Origin: JBMOUD01 sp049319665
GTDB taxonomy: Bacteria; Pseudomonadota; Gammaproteobacteria; Enterobacterales; Enterobacteriaceae
Direction: 5' to 3'
DNA: 64,000 nucleotides
Assembly: GCF_049319665.1 (NCBI RefSeq)
Contig: NZ_JBMOUD010000012.1
Span: 62,001-126,000, forward strand
A program made the position numbers and the translations under genes. The notes below the pieces were generated by a model. The model was given only the letters and a program-made list of their open reading frames with translations. It searched no databases and was not told the origin of the DNA. Numbering within the stretch: position 1 is the first letter of the stretch; each line of letters starts with the position of its first letter. Shown piece by piece: positions 1 to 8,550 of the stretch.

Positions 1-129
1 TACCACGTGGCGCGGATTAAACAGTGGCTAGGTTATTTACGTAAAGAGTACGACGACGCCACTGAGCTATTTAGCCAAATTCGCGCGTTGAAAACCTCCA
101 AAGAGATTGCTGAAGTGATCAATCGCTGA
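1..129 (+). CDS. dusC: tRNA-dihydrouridine(16) synthase, C-terminal end (partial)
   Basis: An open frame enters from the left edge and encodes 42 residues ending at TGA 127-129. The tail (RIKQWLGYLRKEYDDATELF) resembles the C-terminal helical region of DusC, the flavoenzyme that reduces uridine 16 in the D-loop of tRNAs. In E. coli dusC lies close to yohC, pbpG and dld, all of which follow here, so synteny supports the call. The catalytic TIM barrel lies outside the window, so the identity rests on the tail and neighbours only. Confidence 0.7.
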   Translation, partial: YHVARIKQWLGYLRKEYDDATELFSQIRALKTSKEIAEVINR

Positions 130-182
130 CGCTTTTATCCCGGTTTTCTTCGCCTGCCTGGCACCCTTAAAAGGAGAAAATC

Positions 183-611
183 GTGGATAAAAAAGACGTT
201 GGGCTGACACATATCGCCTTTGTAGTAAAAGACCTGGAAAGCAGCATCGCTTTCTATAAAACTTACGCCGATATGCAGGTAATCCATCATCGTGGTTTAT
301 CAGAGGAGGGGGAGTTGCAGGCTGTCGCGTGGTTGTGTGATATGACCCGCAATTTCGCTATCGTGCTAGTGCAATCAAGCACCTTGAACGATACGCCGCT
401 CGGCCCTTTTGGCCATCTCGGCATCGCGTGCCCGTCGAAAGAGGCGATGGATGCTAAACTCCAACAAGCCCGTGACGCAGGCGTCCTGTTAAGAGAACCG
501 GTTGATTCTGGCCCACCGGTTGGCTACTGGGCTTATTTACGCGATCCTGATGGTAATACCTTAGAGCTTTCTTATGGGCAGGAGATGGCTTATTTGATCG
601 AGAGTAGTTAA
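183..611 (+). CDS. VOC-family (glyoxalase/bleomycin resistance-like) protein
   Basis: This encodes 142 residues from a GTG start (183-185) behind a good ribosome site (AAGGAG at 171-176). It shows the vicinal oxygen chelate pattern: an N-terminal betaalphabetabetabeta module opening with LTHIAFVVKDLESSIAFY and a second module with GHLGIACPS and WAYLRDPDGNTLELS. The metal-ligand positions typical of the fold are visible: His in the first strand, Glu in the last (NTLELS). Members are glyoxalase I, dioxygenases or resistance proteins; the substrate cannot be told. It follows dusC by 53 bp and could be cotranscribed. Its stop overlaps the end of the degenerate immunity copy on the other strand. 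Confidence 0.8.
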   Translation: MDKKDVGLTHIAFVVKDLESSIAFYKTYADMQVIHHRGLSEEGELQAVAWLCDMTRNFAIVLVQSSTLNDTPLGPFGHLGIACPSKEAMDAKLQQARDAGVLLREPVDSGPPVGYWAYLRDPDGNTLELSYGQEMAYLIESS

Positions 612-817
612 GGGGTAATGTTATCCCTTTTGTGCTTGAGGTCATCAGAAAGCCAAGATAGACATTCGACAGGGGATGGACGTAAGAATGAAACATCCCC
701 AATTTCGCCATACAAGCCCCTATCCAATTCCGTTATAAGAACTGTGCCAGAGTCAACAATCTCTGAGTAACTTTCGCTGTAACCATCAGCGTCTAGAAGT
801 GTTGTTAAAAATAATTT
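608..817 (-). pseudogene. Degenerate second immunity-gene copy
   Basis: The minus strand from 817 to the TAA at 610-608 is an open frame of about 69 codons without any start codon; an in-frame TAA (818-820) lies directly upstream. Its translation matches the neighbouring immunity protein in blocks: YSEIVDSGTVLI against YQEIVDSSIIID, then EIGDVSFLRPSPVECLSWLS against EVGDVSAFPPSLIEFLRWLS, and a basic tail LKHKRDNITP against LKRKRTSATP. The middle segment (about 30 residues) and the N-terminus are missing. I read it as a decayed orphan immunity gene, as often found downstream of polymorphic toxin-immunity pairs. Confidence 0.7.
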
Positions 818-832
818 TTAGATAAATGATTG

Positions 833-1147
833 TTACGGAGTAGCACTAGTTCTTTTTCGTTTCAGATAGACGGAAAGCCAGCGCAGAAATTCGATTAGCG
901 AGGGGGGGAAAGCAGAAACATCACCAACTTCCGGGTAATTCAGTGCTTGAAAAGCAGGGATTGCCGATTCATTGTCTGGGTGTCTTTTTATGAACTCATC
1001 AATTTCTTCTATAAGTTTATTACTTATTCCATCAATTATAATTGATGAATCAACGATTTCTTGATAATTATTTCCATATTCATCAGAATCCATTCCGAAG
1101 AATACAAGAAAATACATACGAAGGTTATTGTAATTATTAGCTGGCAT
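833..1147 (-). CDS. Probable immunity protein for the adjacent RNase A-like toxin
   Basis: This encodes 104 residues. ATG at 1147 is preferred over the longer frame beginning at 1198 because it lies 4 bp after the toxin stop (1152) and has AGG eight bases upstream. The protein is acidic in its centre (EEIDEFIKRHPDNESAIPAF) and ends in a basic tail (LKRKRTSATP); no signal peptide or membrane segment is seen. I do not recognise the family. The role is inferred from position directly downstream of the toxin, small size, tight coupling and the decayed copy further downstream. Low GC content matches the toxin gene. Confidence 0.65.
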   Translation of the reverse strand: MPANNYNNLRMYFLVFFGMDSDEYGNNYQEIVDSSIIIDGISNKLIEEIDEFIKRHPDNESAIPAFQALNYPEVGDVSAFPPSLIEFLRWLSVYLKRKRTSATP

Positions 1148-1151
1148 ACTC

Positions 1152-1994
1152 TTAACCTGAAATTGGGTAGGATGTGACGATATAGTAAGGTTTACCATTG
1201 TAGCTTTTTTTACTTAAAATAACCCTCACTCTATAGGCTTTTTGGGCTTTTTCTGCATTCTCGCTGATTATAATCCCTATATGAGAAGTGAAAGATTGTT
1301 CTACTTCTAAGTAAGATGTCTCACCGTCACTGCTAGTATTTTTTGCCCAACGCCTGATTTTCCATCTATTATTTTTTATTGCTTGGCTGACTGCTTTTTC
1401 TGCTATGTCTAGAGAAGTAAAGGAACTTGCTGATTTACCTGCGGTAAAAGTTCCAGACTGTTTACCTCTAGCTACTTTATCTAACAGTTCTTGCTCGGAC
1501 ATACCAATATGTTTTTTAATTGTATGTCCACCGCCTCTTATCCCTTTTATCGCTTCATGCCTTATCAATTTAACTTGCCCCATTTTTACTGAGGCAACTT
1601 TTGCCGCACCCGCAACAGTGAAGGGGATAGCGATATCAACGGCAATACCAATGTTTTTTGCCGTATCATCATCAGCGCCGAGTTCACTGGCGATCCCTGA
1701 TGCGGCACGAGCAGTCATTGATGTAGTGTTGCGGCCAGTATAAATTTGATAAGCAGAGGCGCTAAGACTATCAATACTGTAAACGCCAACAATGACACAT
1801 CCTGTTTTAGTGATACCGGTAGGCTCAGGTACCATACAAAGTGCGCTTGCGCCTGCCAGTTCCAATACACCACCAAGAAAACCTACGCCGCCCCAAATAC
1901 GATTCGTGAAAGTTTGTCCTTCAGTCACCGTCTCATCTGACATCACAGCAGCAAGCTGTACTGGAAACATCACAATTTTAATACCGTTATCCAT
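1152..1994 (-). CDS. Polymorphic toxin with C-terminal RNase A-like domain
   Basis: This encodes 280 residues. The first 150 are hydrophobic and glycine-rich (GGVGFLGGVLELAGASALC, then a region around 115-135), resembling the N-terminal halves of enterobacterial effector proteins. Residues 150-280 look like the bacterial CdiA-CT RNase A-like domain: GGGHTIKKHIG (154-164) with candidate catalytic His157/His162, SASSFTSLDIAEKAVSQAI (188-206), and the terminal strand YYIVTSYPISG. Members of that family degrade RNA, often tRNA, in competing cells. There is no signal peptide, no PAAR domain and no two-partner secretion gene in frame, so export is probably as a type VI cargo effector (inference). 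The gene is AT-rich compared with its neighbours, a sign of transfer, and is followed by its immunity gene at 4 bp. Confidence 0.7.
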   Translation of the reverse strand: MDNGIKIVMFPVQLAAVMSDETVTEGQTFTNRIWGGVGFLGGVLELAGASALCMVPEPTGITKTGCVIVGVYSIDSLSASAYQIYTGRNTTSMTARAASGIASELGADDDTAKNIGIAVDIAIPFTVAGAAKVASVKMGQVKLIRHEAIKGIRGGGHTIKKHIGMSEQELLDKVARGKQSGTFTAGKSASSFTSLDIAEKAVSQAIKNNRWKIRRWAKNTSSDGETSYLEVEQSFTSHIGIIISENAEKAQKAYRVRVILSKKSYNGKPYYIVTSYPISG

Positions 1995-2638
1995 AACTTT
2001 TCCTTTTTAATAAAAACTCCATTGAATAAATACAATATGCTCAAGCTGATAAATAGCAGGGTATGTTGCGATAATTTAATTCTACTGAGCGTGATTTAAA
2101 TCATCATTGGGGTGATGTTTTCGGTTTTTTTAGTTCTGTTGTTTTGTTTTTTTAATACATTAATAATAACGTACATAAAAATAGGCCATCGCTATATTTT
2201 ATTATTGATTATGGTTGTTACGTTTAGTTGTTAATTATTACTCCTATGAATAATCTACTATTCTTAACGATCTTATCTCGGCAAATAATCAGTGGCATAT
2301 GTTGTTCTGATTGGATAGATGACCGATGTTTTCTCATCGTTTGCCGTCGATGGCCAACAAATCAGCACGGCTGGAGATGTGTTAGCCAAAGGTGGCCTGT
2401 TTTTTGTGTGCAATATTTTTTATTTACACTCAGTATTAGTGTGGGATTCGGCAATAAGTTGATTAACTAATATGCAAGTAGTCACTAACTCGTAAAGCCT
2501 TGTCAACAAAGGAAGTGTGGAGATAAAATTTGTCACAAATCGCTATGCAAATACGGATGCGTTGAGTAAATTGCTCCCTTATAATCCGCCAGCAATATTC
2601 ATGTTCCTATTAATGACAACCCATTTAAATACAGAGCA
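1995..2638. other. AT-rich 644-bp intergenic region
   Basis: This stretch separates the toxin (minus strand) from pbpG (plus strand) and should hold both promoters. Its AT content is high, particularly from about 2080 to 2240 with long T and A runs. The only coding trace I see is the possible PAAR remnant at 2292-2459. The short open frame at 2228-2470 has an unlikely composition, rich in Cys and Trp, and is not called. Confidence 0.6.
2292..2459 (+). pseudogene. Possible decayed PAAR-domain gene
   Basis: Reading from GTG 2292 gives MAYVVLIG, an in-frame TAG at 2316-2318, then MTDVFSSFAVDGQQISTAGD and VLAKGGLFFVCN, ending at TGA 2457-2459. The order I/V-L-I-G, then S-S-F-x-V-D-G-x-x-I-x-x-x-G-D resembles the start of PAAR proteins (tips of type VI secretion spikes), where a strand with a conserved Gly-Asp follows S-x-x-V-x-G-x-x-I/V. 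The HGG stretch and the second half are missing, so if real this is a remnant. Its place beside a likely type VI cargo toxin supports the reading, but the similarity is short. Confidence 0.35.
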
Positions 2639-3580
2639 ATGCACGTGAAAATCCGTATCTTGGCCCTAAGTTTGTTAGCCTTAAATGCAGGCATGATGAT
2701 GACAACTGCCGCTTATGCCAGCAGCAAAAATCATCCGGTTGTCGCTCCTATTGTTCAAATTGCTTCCGGCAGCGCCATGGTGGTTGATCTTAAAACCCAC
2801 GAAGTGATTTATTCTCGAGATCCCGATCAGGTCAGGCCGATTGCCTCCCTGAGTAAATTGATGACGGCTATCGTGACGTTAGATGCAAAATTGCCGATGG
2901 ATCAAGTGATCCCGGTCGATATTCATCAAACCAAAGAGATGCGCGGCGTCTTCTCCCGCGTTAAAGTCGGCAGCGAAATCAGCCGTCGTCAAATGTTGCA
3001 ACTGGCGTTGATGTCTTCAGAAAACCGCGCCGCTGCGAGTTTAGCAGCGAGTTATCCTGGTGGTTACGCGGCGTTTATCCGGGCGATGAATGCCAAAGCC
3101 AAAGCGCTGGGTATGACGCACACTCATTATGTAGAACCAACTGGATTATCAATCCATAACGTATCTACCGCGCGTGATTTGACTAAGTTGCTGATGGCTT
3201 CCCGACTTTATCCGATGTTAAGTGAACTCAGCACTACGCAGGAGAAAACGGCGGTATTTACCCATCCTAATTATTCATTGCCGTTCCGCAATACTAACCA
3301 TCTGATTATGAATCCGAGCTGGAGCATTCAACTCACTAAAACTGGCTACACCGATAAAGCAGGCCACTGTCTGGCAATGCGCACTACCATTAACGGTCGC
3401 CCGGTCACTTTCGTCAGCTTGGATGCTTTCGGAAAATACACTGCCTTTGCTGATGCCAGCCGTTTAAGAACCTGGATGGAAACCGGTAAAAATGTCGCTG
3501 TTCCGCAAGTGGCGAAAAACTACCGTAAAGTTAAAGATCAACGCCACGGTAAAACCCACGTAGAAGAAGCCGAAGACTAA
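2639..3580 (+). CDS. pbpG: D-alanyl-D-alanine endopeptidase PBP7
   Basis: This encodes 313 residues, the usual size for PbpG. It cleaves D-alanyl-meso-diaminopimelate cross-links of peptidoglycan in the periplasm. An N-terminal signal peptide ends near AYA (26). All three penicillin-binding motifs are visible: S70-L-S-K73 with the nucleophile Ser70, S127-E-N129, and K234-T-G236. The short C-terminal tail is basic and polar. ATG 2639 is the first start that keeps the signal peptide complete. In E. coli pbpG also sits between yohC and dld-region genes. Start and function are secure. Confidence 0.95.
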   Translation: MHVKIRILALSLLALNAGMMMTTAAYASSKNHPVVAPIVQIASGSAMVVDLKTHEVIYSRDPDQVRPIASLSKLMTAIVTLDAKLPMDQVIPVDIHQTKEMRGVFSRVKVGSEISRRQMLQLALMSSENRAAASLAASYPGGYAAFIRAMNAKAKALGMTHTHYVEPTGLSIHNVSTARDLTKLLMASRLYPMLSELSTTQEKTAVFTHPNYSLPFRNTNHLIMNPSWSIQLTKTGYTDKAGHCLAMRTTINGRPVTFVSLDAFGKYTAFADASRLRTWMETGKNVAVPQVAKNYRKVKDQRHGKTHVEEAED

Positions 3581-3660
3581 TCCCTTCCTCTTCTTCGTTT
3601 GCCCATCAGTTGACCTTAAAAGCGCATCTTGTCGGCCAAGTGAACAACATTGGTCAGGGG

Positions 3661-3816
3661 AAATCCACCATGGACGGTGGATTTAGGCAGAGCCGGGCAG
3701 GGAGGCCCGTCTCTGCCGACCCGTCAGGCCAAGGTGGTGAACGCGGGCAGTCGCGCAGCGACCCGACAAGCTAAGCGCAGGCGTTGGGTGCAGGGGCTTT
3801 CGCCGAAAAGCCCCTG
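3661..3816. repeat. GC-rich multi-hairpin intergenic repeat
   Basis: The 529-bp gap between pbpG and yohC holds a GC-rich block with four consecutive perfect or near-perfect hairpins: 3661-3684 (9-bp stem), 3686-3717 (7-bp outer and 5-bp inner stems), 3744-3765 (cggg/cccg with gtcgc/gcgac) and 3791-3816 (10-bp stem). The flanking DNA is ordinary or AT-rich. A 68-codon frame across it is a by-product of the GC content. It looks like a mobile intergenic repeat or a structured RNA; no T-run follows the last stem, so it is not a simple terminator. From 3817 to 4109 nothing else is recognised beyond the likely yohC promoter. Confidence 0.6.
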
Positions 3817-4109
3817 CCGGGCGCTTCCGCATTCTGATTATGTTGCTATGCAGTAAAAAAGCGACCGAACCGCCACCATAGTGATATAAAACCAGCGTAA
3901 ATTATTTCGCGCGATGCCGAGCGTTCGGCAGCTTTCCGCACATTTCTAAAATGTGCATCCTCCCCCGTGCAGGGTATTTTTTATCCACTATACTTACCTT
4001 ATCGCCAACTTTACTGATGCCCTGTTACGGCTTCTACCCTCAGGGTAAACAGAAAGCTGTTCAACTTACGCTTAACGCCAGCGATAGGTGTTAGACGAAG
4101 GGGATTATC

Positions 4110-4700
4110 ATGGTCAATCATGTCTGGGGGCTGATGTCGCGTCCTGGCCCCGAATTGCAACGCATCCAGCGTGAGCACGAAACCGTTCAACACGTTTATT
4201 CTCATCATGTGCTGCTGATGGCGGCTATCCCGGTACTTTGTTCATTTATTGGCACCACACAAATCGGATGGAACTTTGGTGACGGAGATAATGTGCGGAT
4301 AAGCATGTTGACCTCTGCTTCGATTGCTGTGGTTTTCTATCTATTGATCTTATGTGCAGTGGCGGTCATGGGGAGGATTATCCACTGGATGGCGCGCCGC
4401 TATGACAGTCGCCCAACGCTAAGTAGTTGTATTGTCTTTGCCGGTTATGTGGCAACGCCGATGTTCTTAAGCGGTATTGTGGCGCTATACCCACTGGTCT
4501 GGTTGTGCTTGTTTGTCGGGATTATTGGCCTGTGCTACAGCGGCTATTTGCTGTATTTGGGTATTCCAAACTTTCTTAATATTGACCACCGAGAAGGCTT
4601 CCTGTTTTCCAGTTCAACGCTGGCGATGGGGGTATTAGTGCTGGAAATCTTATTGGCACTGACAGTGATTATGTGGGGTTATGGTTCTCAACTGTTTTAA
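4110..4700 (+). CDS. yohC: YIP1-family inner membrane protein YohC
   Basis: This encodes 196 residues, nearly the same length and sequence pattern as E. coli YohC, including HHVLLMAA, CSFIGTTQIGWNFGDG, ATPMFLSGIVALYPLVWLC and LLYLGIPNFLNI. Five to six hydrophobic segments identify a polytopic inner membrane protein of the Yip1 superfamily. Its function is not established. It stands between pbpG and dld, converging on dld with only 42 bp between the stops. Confidence 0.92.
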   Translation: MVNHVWGLMSRPGPELQRIQREHETVQHVYSHHVLLMAAIPVLCSFIGTTQIGWNFGDGDNVRISMLTSASIAVVFYLLILCAVAVMGRIIHWMARRYDSRPTLSSCIVFAGYVATPMFLSGIVALYPLVWLCLFVGIIGLCYSGYLLYLGIPNFLNIDHREGFLFSSSTLAMGVLVLEILLALTVIMWGYGSQLF

Positions 4701-4742
4701 AGTAACGACTTATCTCATCATATAAAAAATAGGTTGGTACGG

Positions 4743-6455
4743 TTACTGCCAATTTTTGATTTTACTGGTTTTACCTATGCCAGGATTAAAGCTATTGGTT
4801 GGATCAGCCTTTTGGTAGAAGGCTTGCAGATGTGGTTTTGCCAGATACAAATGACCGACGTTATGTTCCGCCGGATATTCTGCACCTTTGCTATCGAGCA
4901 GCTCTAGCATCTGATGCTTAAGCTTTTTAGTGTCGACGCCTTTTCTGACAATATAGTCTTGATGGAACACATGGCACATAAAGTGGCCGTAATAGAGTTT
5001 ACCGACGAGTTGTAAATCTATCTCTGGCGGCAAGGTTTCAAACCAGTCGCTTTCATTGCGGCGCAGGGCGATATCTAGTGCCAGAATGTCTTCGACTTCA
5101 TCTTCATGGACGGCGTGGTAACGCACCGCAGCTCCCGCAGCGGCAAAGCGGTGTAGGAAGGCTTTTTTCCCTTCATCTTCGCTACAGACGAAATATTCCC
5201 CTTCGTGTTCGGCGAAGAATTGATTAAGGAATACTTCGGCTTCATGAATACCTTCACCGGACATTTTTAATAGCAGATGATGCTCAAAACGGTCGCGATA
5301 GATTTTCATCCGCGGCGGCAGGTGGTTGGGTAATACGCGGCTAACGCATTGCATCACGCGATCGCTGAGGTTTTTCGGCAAGAAAGGCACTTTGCCGATA
5401 TGCGCGTCAAACTTTCCTTTGGCCGTAAACATATCCGGCATTTTATCGGTGCCGAGTTTATCGATCATCATGAACATGTCTTTGCCGTAAACCTCGGCAA
5501 TATCAAAAATATCCCGGTGCATATATTCGCCTGCTACCGGCAAATTATTAAAATCACTCAGAATACGACGACGTAATTCGGTCAATACTGCCGTTTGATT
5601 GGTGCCAATATAGAAGACCTGCTGATGTGCTTCCGCTGGGAAAGTATCAAGGCGCACGGCGAATATTGCTAATTTACCTGCGCAGCCCGAGGCTTCAAAC
5701 AGGCGGCTTTGGTCGGCATTAAAGCGGGCGGGGGTATCGGCATCAACATCACGTACGCGTTGGGCATAATCTTGCGCGGAGGCTAAAGCTTTACCGTACT
5801 CAATATCGCTGGCGCTATATTGTTTCTTATCCAGTCGGGTGAGGATCTCTTCTGGTGACTCACCCAAATGAATACCCAAATGGTTAATCAGCTGCAATGT
5901 CCCGTCGCTGCCAATTTGTGCATAAAGTGCTAATTCGGTATAAGCCGGGCCACGTTTGACCAGAGAACCGCCGGAATTATTGCAGATGCCGCCAACCACC
6001 GATGCACCAATACAAGAAGAACCAATCACTGAATGCGGTTCACGCCCGTAGGGTTTGAGCAACTTTTCTAGCTTATAAAGGGTGCTGCCAGGGAAGCCTA
6101 TAACTTGTTTTCCCTCATCCAACACCTGAATAGTGTCGAGCTTGAGCGTGCTAAAAATCACAATATCGCGATCGTAATCTTCGCCGCTTGGGGTCGAACC
6201 TTCGGTCAAGCCAGTATTTGCCGCTTGCATAATCACGATTTTGTCGGCTTCGACGCAGGCTTTTAAAAGCTGCCATTGTTGTAACAAGGTTTGAGGGAAA
6301 ACTACGGCCAGCGCATTGCCGCCACCGGAGCGAAAACCCCGTCGATAGCGTTCTGTTTCGCTTGGGCGCGTCAGCACATGGCGGCTACCGCTAATCTGTT
6401 TTAGGCGGCTAATTAACGCCTGATTGGCTGGACTGTGCTGTTCTTGAAGGCTCAT
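4743..6455 (-). CDS. dld: Quinone-dependent D-lactate dehydrogenase
   Basis: This encodes 570 residues (E. coli Dld has 571). It is an FAD-dependent peripheral membrane enzyme that oxidises D-lactate to pyruvate and passes electrons to quinone. The FAD-binding PCMH core is seen in IVIMQAANTGLTEGSTP and SVIGSSCIGASVVGGICNNSGG; the rest is the membrane-binding and cap region. ATG 6455 (MSLQEQHS) is chosen because it has a strong ribosome site (GGGAGA) and matches the family N-terminus; the frame is open further upstream to 6584, but that part is not conserved. It diverges from phnC; the 212-bp gap should hold both promoters. Confidence 0.95.
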   Translation of the reverse strand: MSLQEQHSPANQALISRLKQISGSRHVLTRPSETERYRRGFRSGGGNALAVVFPQTLLQQWQLLKACVEADKIVIMQAANTGLTEGSTPSGEDYDRDIVIFSTLKLDTIQVLDEGKQVIGFPGSTLYKLEKLLKPYGREPHSVIGSSCIGASVVGGICNNSGGSLVKRGPAYTELALYAQIGSDGTLQLINHLGIHLGESPEEILTRLDKKQYSASDIEYGKALASAQDYAQRVRDVDADTPARFNADQSRLFEASGCAGKLAIFAVRLDTFPAEAHQQVFYIGTNQTAVLTELRRRILSDFNNLPVAGEYMHRDIFDIAEVYGKDMFMMIDKLGTDKMPDMFTAKGKFDAHIGKVPFLPKNLSDRVMQCVSRVLPNHLPPRMKIYRDRFEHHLLLKMSGEGIHEAEVFLNQFFAEHEGEYFVCSEDEGKKAFLHRFAAAGAAVRYHAVHEDEVEDILALDIALRRNESDWFETLPPEIDLQLVGKLYYGHFMCHVFHQDYIVRKGVDTKKLKHQMLELLDSKGAEYPAEHNVGHLYLAKPHLQAFYQKADPTNSFNPGIGKTSKIKNWQ

Positions 6456-6667
6456 TTTCTCTCCCTTGTTTTTGATATCGACCCTGGGCCTGATGCTCTG
6501 TCTATCATAGGAGTAAATTCCCATGAAAGAAGAGGATGGCCATTTTTTGCTGTGATATCGGTCAAATAACGACCTCTTAGTCACGATTTGGCCATTAAAG
6601 CATCATCAATGTGTCATGAAACTCCCGCTTAATAAACGCCATTACGTTCAAGTCACCGAGAGATACC

Positions 6668-7507
6668 ATGATGGCGCAAGCGCAGCTGAAATTAGCACCG
6701 ACTGAATTTACTCAGGCAGTGCCACAATTGCAGAACAAAGTTCTGGATGTGAAAGGTCTGACTAAATCCTATAAAGCCGGTCGTCGTGTTTTGAACGACA
6801 TCAGTTTTGATTTACACGCGGGTGAATTCGTCGCGGTGATTGGTCGCTCCGGTGCGGGTAAATCCACATTGTTACACGTACTCAACGGCACCCTGCCTTT
6901 AAGCGAAGGTAGCGTTCTTTGCCAATACGAAGACGGTGAGCAGCACCAGCTGGCTGGACTTAGCGGTAAGGCATTGCGTCTTTGGCGTGCAAACTGCGGC
7001 ATGATTTTCCAGGATTTCTGCTTGGTGCCGCGTTTGGACGTGCTGACTAACGTGCTGCTTGGCCGCTTGAGCCACACCTCAACCTTCAAATCTTTCTTTA
7101 ACCAATTCGACGATGAAGATCGAGCTCGCGCGATTTCATTGTTGGAGTGGCTGCATATGTTGCCGCATGCGTTGCAACGTGCTGAGAACTTGTCTGGTGG
7201 TCAGATGCAGCGTGTGGCGATTTGCCGCGCACTGATGCAAAACCCGAAAATTTTGCTGGCCGATGAACCTGTTGCCTCATTGGACCCCAAAAATACGCTG
7301 CGCATCATGAATGCTTTAAAGAAAGTTAGCGAAGAAGGCATTGCCGTGATGGTCAACCTGCACTCGGTTGAGTTGGTAAAAGATTTCTGTACCCGGGCAA
7401 TTGGTATAGCGCACGGCGAGATTATTTTTGACGGTCATCCTGACCAGTTGAATGACGCCATTTTGCACCAACTTTATGGCGAAGAGAGCGATGCTGTTGG
7501 TCTATAA
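6668..7507 (+). CDS. phnC: Phosphonate-type ABC transporter, ATP-binding protein
   Basis: This encodes 279 residues. It energises import of phosphonate or phosphite. Walker A is GRSGAGKST (59-67), the signature LSGGQMQR and Walker B ILLADEPVASLDP follow, then the switch His in VMVNLHSVEL. The Q-loop region (GMIFQDFCLVPRLDVLTNVLLG) is typical of PhnC. It heads a unidirectional cluster with phnD and two phnE genes. There are about 20 extra residues before the ABC core compared with E. coli PhnC. No C-P lyase genes are in the window. Confidence 0.92.
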   Translation: MMAQAQLKLAPTEFTQAVPQLQNKVLDVKGLTKSYKAGRRVLNDISFDLHAGEFVAVIGRSGAGKSTLLHVLNGTLPLSEGSVLCQYEDGEQHQLAGLSGKALRLWRANCGMIFQDFCLVPRLDVLTNVLLGRLSHTSTFKSFFNQFDDEDRARAISLLEWLHMLPHALQRAENLSGGQMQRVAICRALMQNPKILLADEPVASLDPKNTLRIMNALKKVSEEGIAVMVNLHSVELVKDFCTRAIGIAHGEIIFDGHPDQLNDAILHQLYGEESDAVGL

Positions 7508-7598
7508 GGCTAGAGCTCATAATAGAGTAAAAATTAATATTAACTTTAAGCAACATTTTCTTTTCACCTTTTAATCATCTACACAAGGTTATTTATAC

Positions 7599-8531
7599 AT
7601 GAAGAAGCTATTACGTCTGGCAGTATTCGTCGCAGGGGCTATGGCTGCAATGAATAGCATGGCGGCAGATGCTCCAAAAGAATTAAACTTGGGTATTTTA
7701 GGCGGACAGAACGCAACGCAGCAGATTGGCGATAATATGTGCGTCAAACAATTCTTGGATAAAGAATTGAATGTCGATACTAAAATGCGCAATTCATCAG
7801 ATTACTCTGGTGTGATTCAAGGTTTATTAGGTGACAAAATCGACATGGTATTAAACATGTCTCCGTCAGCCTTTGCCTCAGTTTATATTAATAATCCGAA
7901 AGCTGTAGATTTGGTCGGTATTACCTCTGATGACACTGACAAATCTACTGGTTACCACTCAGTGGTATTAGTTAAAGCCGATAGTCCGTACAAAACACTG
8001 GCTGATTTGAAAGGCAAAGCCTTTGGTTTTGCTGACCCAGATTCAACCTCTGGTTATCTGATCCCGAACCAAGCTTTCCATAAAATGTTTGGTGGTAACA
8101 GCGATAACAAATACAACAATACCTTCTCTAGCGTGACCTTCTCTGGTGGCCATGAGCAAGATATTCTTGGCGTATTAAACGGTCAATTCGCCGGTGCCGT
8201 TGCCTGGTCTTCGATGATCGGCGACCAATCTACAGGTTGGACTGCTGGTGCTTTCACTCGCGTTATGCGTATGGGCCATCCAGACCTGATGAAGCAAGTG
8301 CGTATTATTTGGGAATCGCCAATTATTCCTAACGGCCCAATCTTAGTACGTAGCGATTTGCCAGCTGACTTTAAAGCTAAGCTGGTTACAGCAATCAAAA
8401 AGCTTGATACCGACGATCACGCTTGCTTTATGAAAGCTGCGGGTGGCTCATTGCATATTGCTGATACCAAATTGGCTGATTTCCAGCATATTATCGATAT
8501 GAAACGCGAATTAATGAACGGTTCTCGATAG
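7599..8531 (+). CDS. phnD: Phosphonate/phosphite ABC transporter, periplasmic binding protein
   Basis: This encodes 310 residues with a signal peptide (MKKLLRLAVFVAGAMAAMNS, cleavage near MAA 22-24). The PhnD pattern is clear: LNLGILGGQNATQQ at the start of the mature protein, then SSDYSGVIQGLLGDKIDMV, GYHSVVLVKADSPYKTLADL and FGFADPDSTSGYLIP, the last being the anion-binding loop of the family. It lies 91 bp after phnC and 82 bp before phnE; a strong hairpin follows the stop. Whether the ligand is a phosphonate, phosphite or phosphate ester cannot be decided. Confidence 0.92.
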   Translation: MKKLLRLAVFVAGAMAAMNSMAADAPKELNLGILGGQNATQQIGDNMCVKQFLDKELNVDTKMRNSSDYSGVIQGLLGDKIDMVLNMSPSAFASVYINNPKAVDLVGITSDDTDKSTGYHSVVLVKADSPYKTLADLKGKAFGFADPDSTSGYLIPNQAFHKMFGGNSDNKYNNTFSSVTFSGGHEQDILGVLNGQFAGAVAWSSMIGDQSTGWTAGAFTRVMRMGHPDLMKQVRIIWESPIIPNGPILVRSDLPADFKAKLVTAIKKLDTDDHACFMKAAGGSLHIADTKLADFQHIIDMKRELMNGSR

Positions 8532-8550
8532 ATTAATTAATACGTACAAA

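Noticed and set aside
2228..2470. An 80-codon frame upstream of pbpG.
   Set aside because: Cys- and Trp-rich composition and no start signal; another frame of the same DNA gives the better PAAR-like reading.
3650..3856. A 68-codon frame across the GC-rich hairpin block.
   Set aside because: It is explained by the palindromic, stop-poor GC-rich sequence, has no family pattern and no convincing ribosome site.
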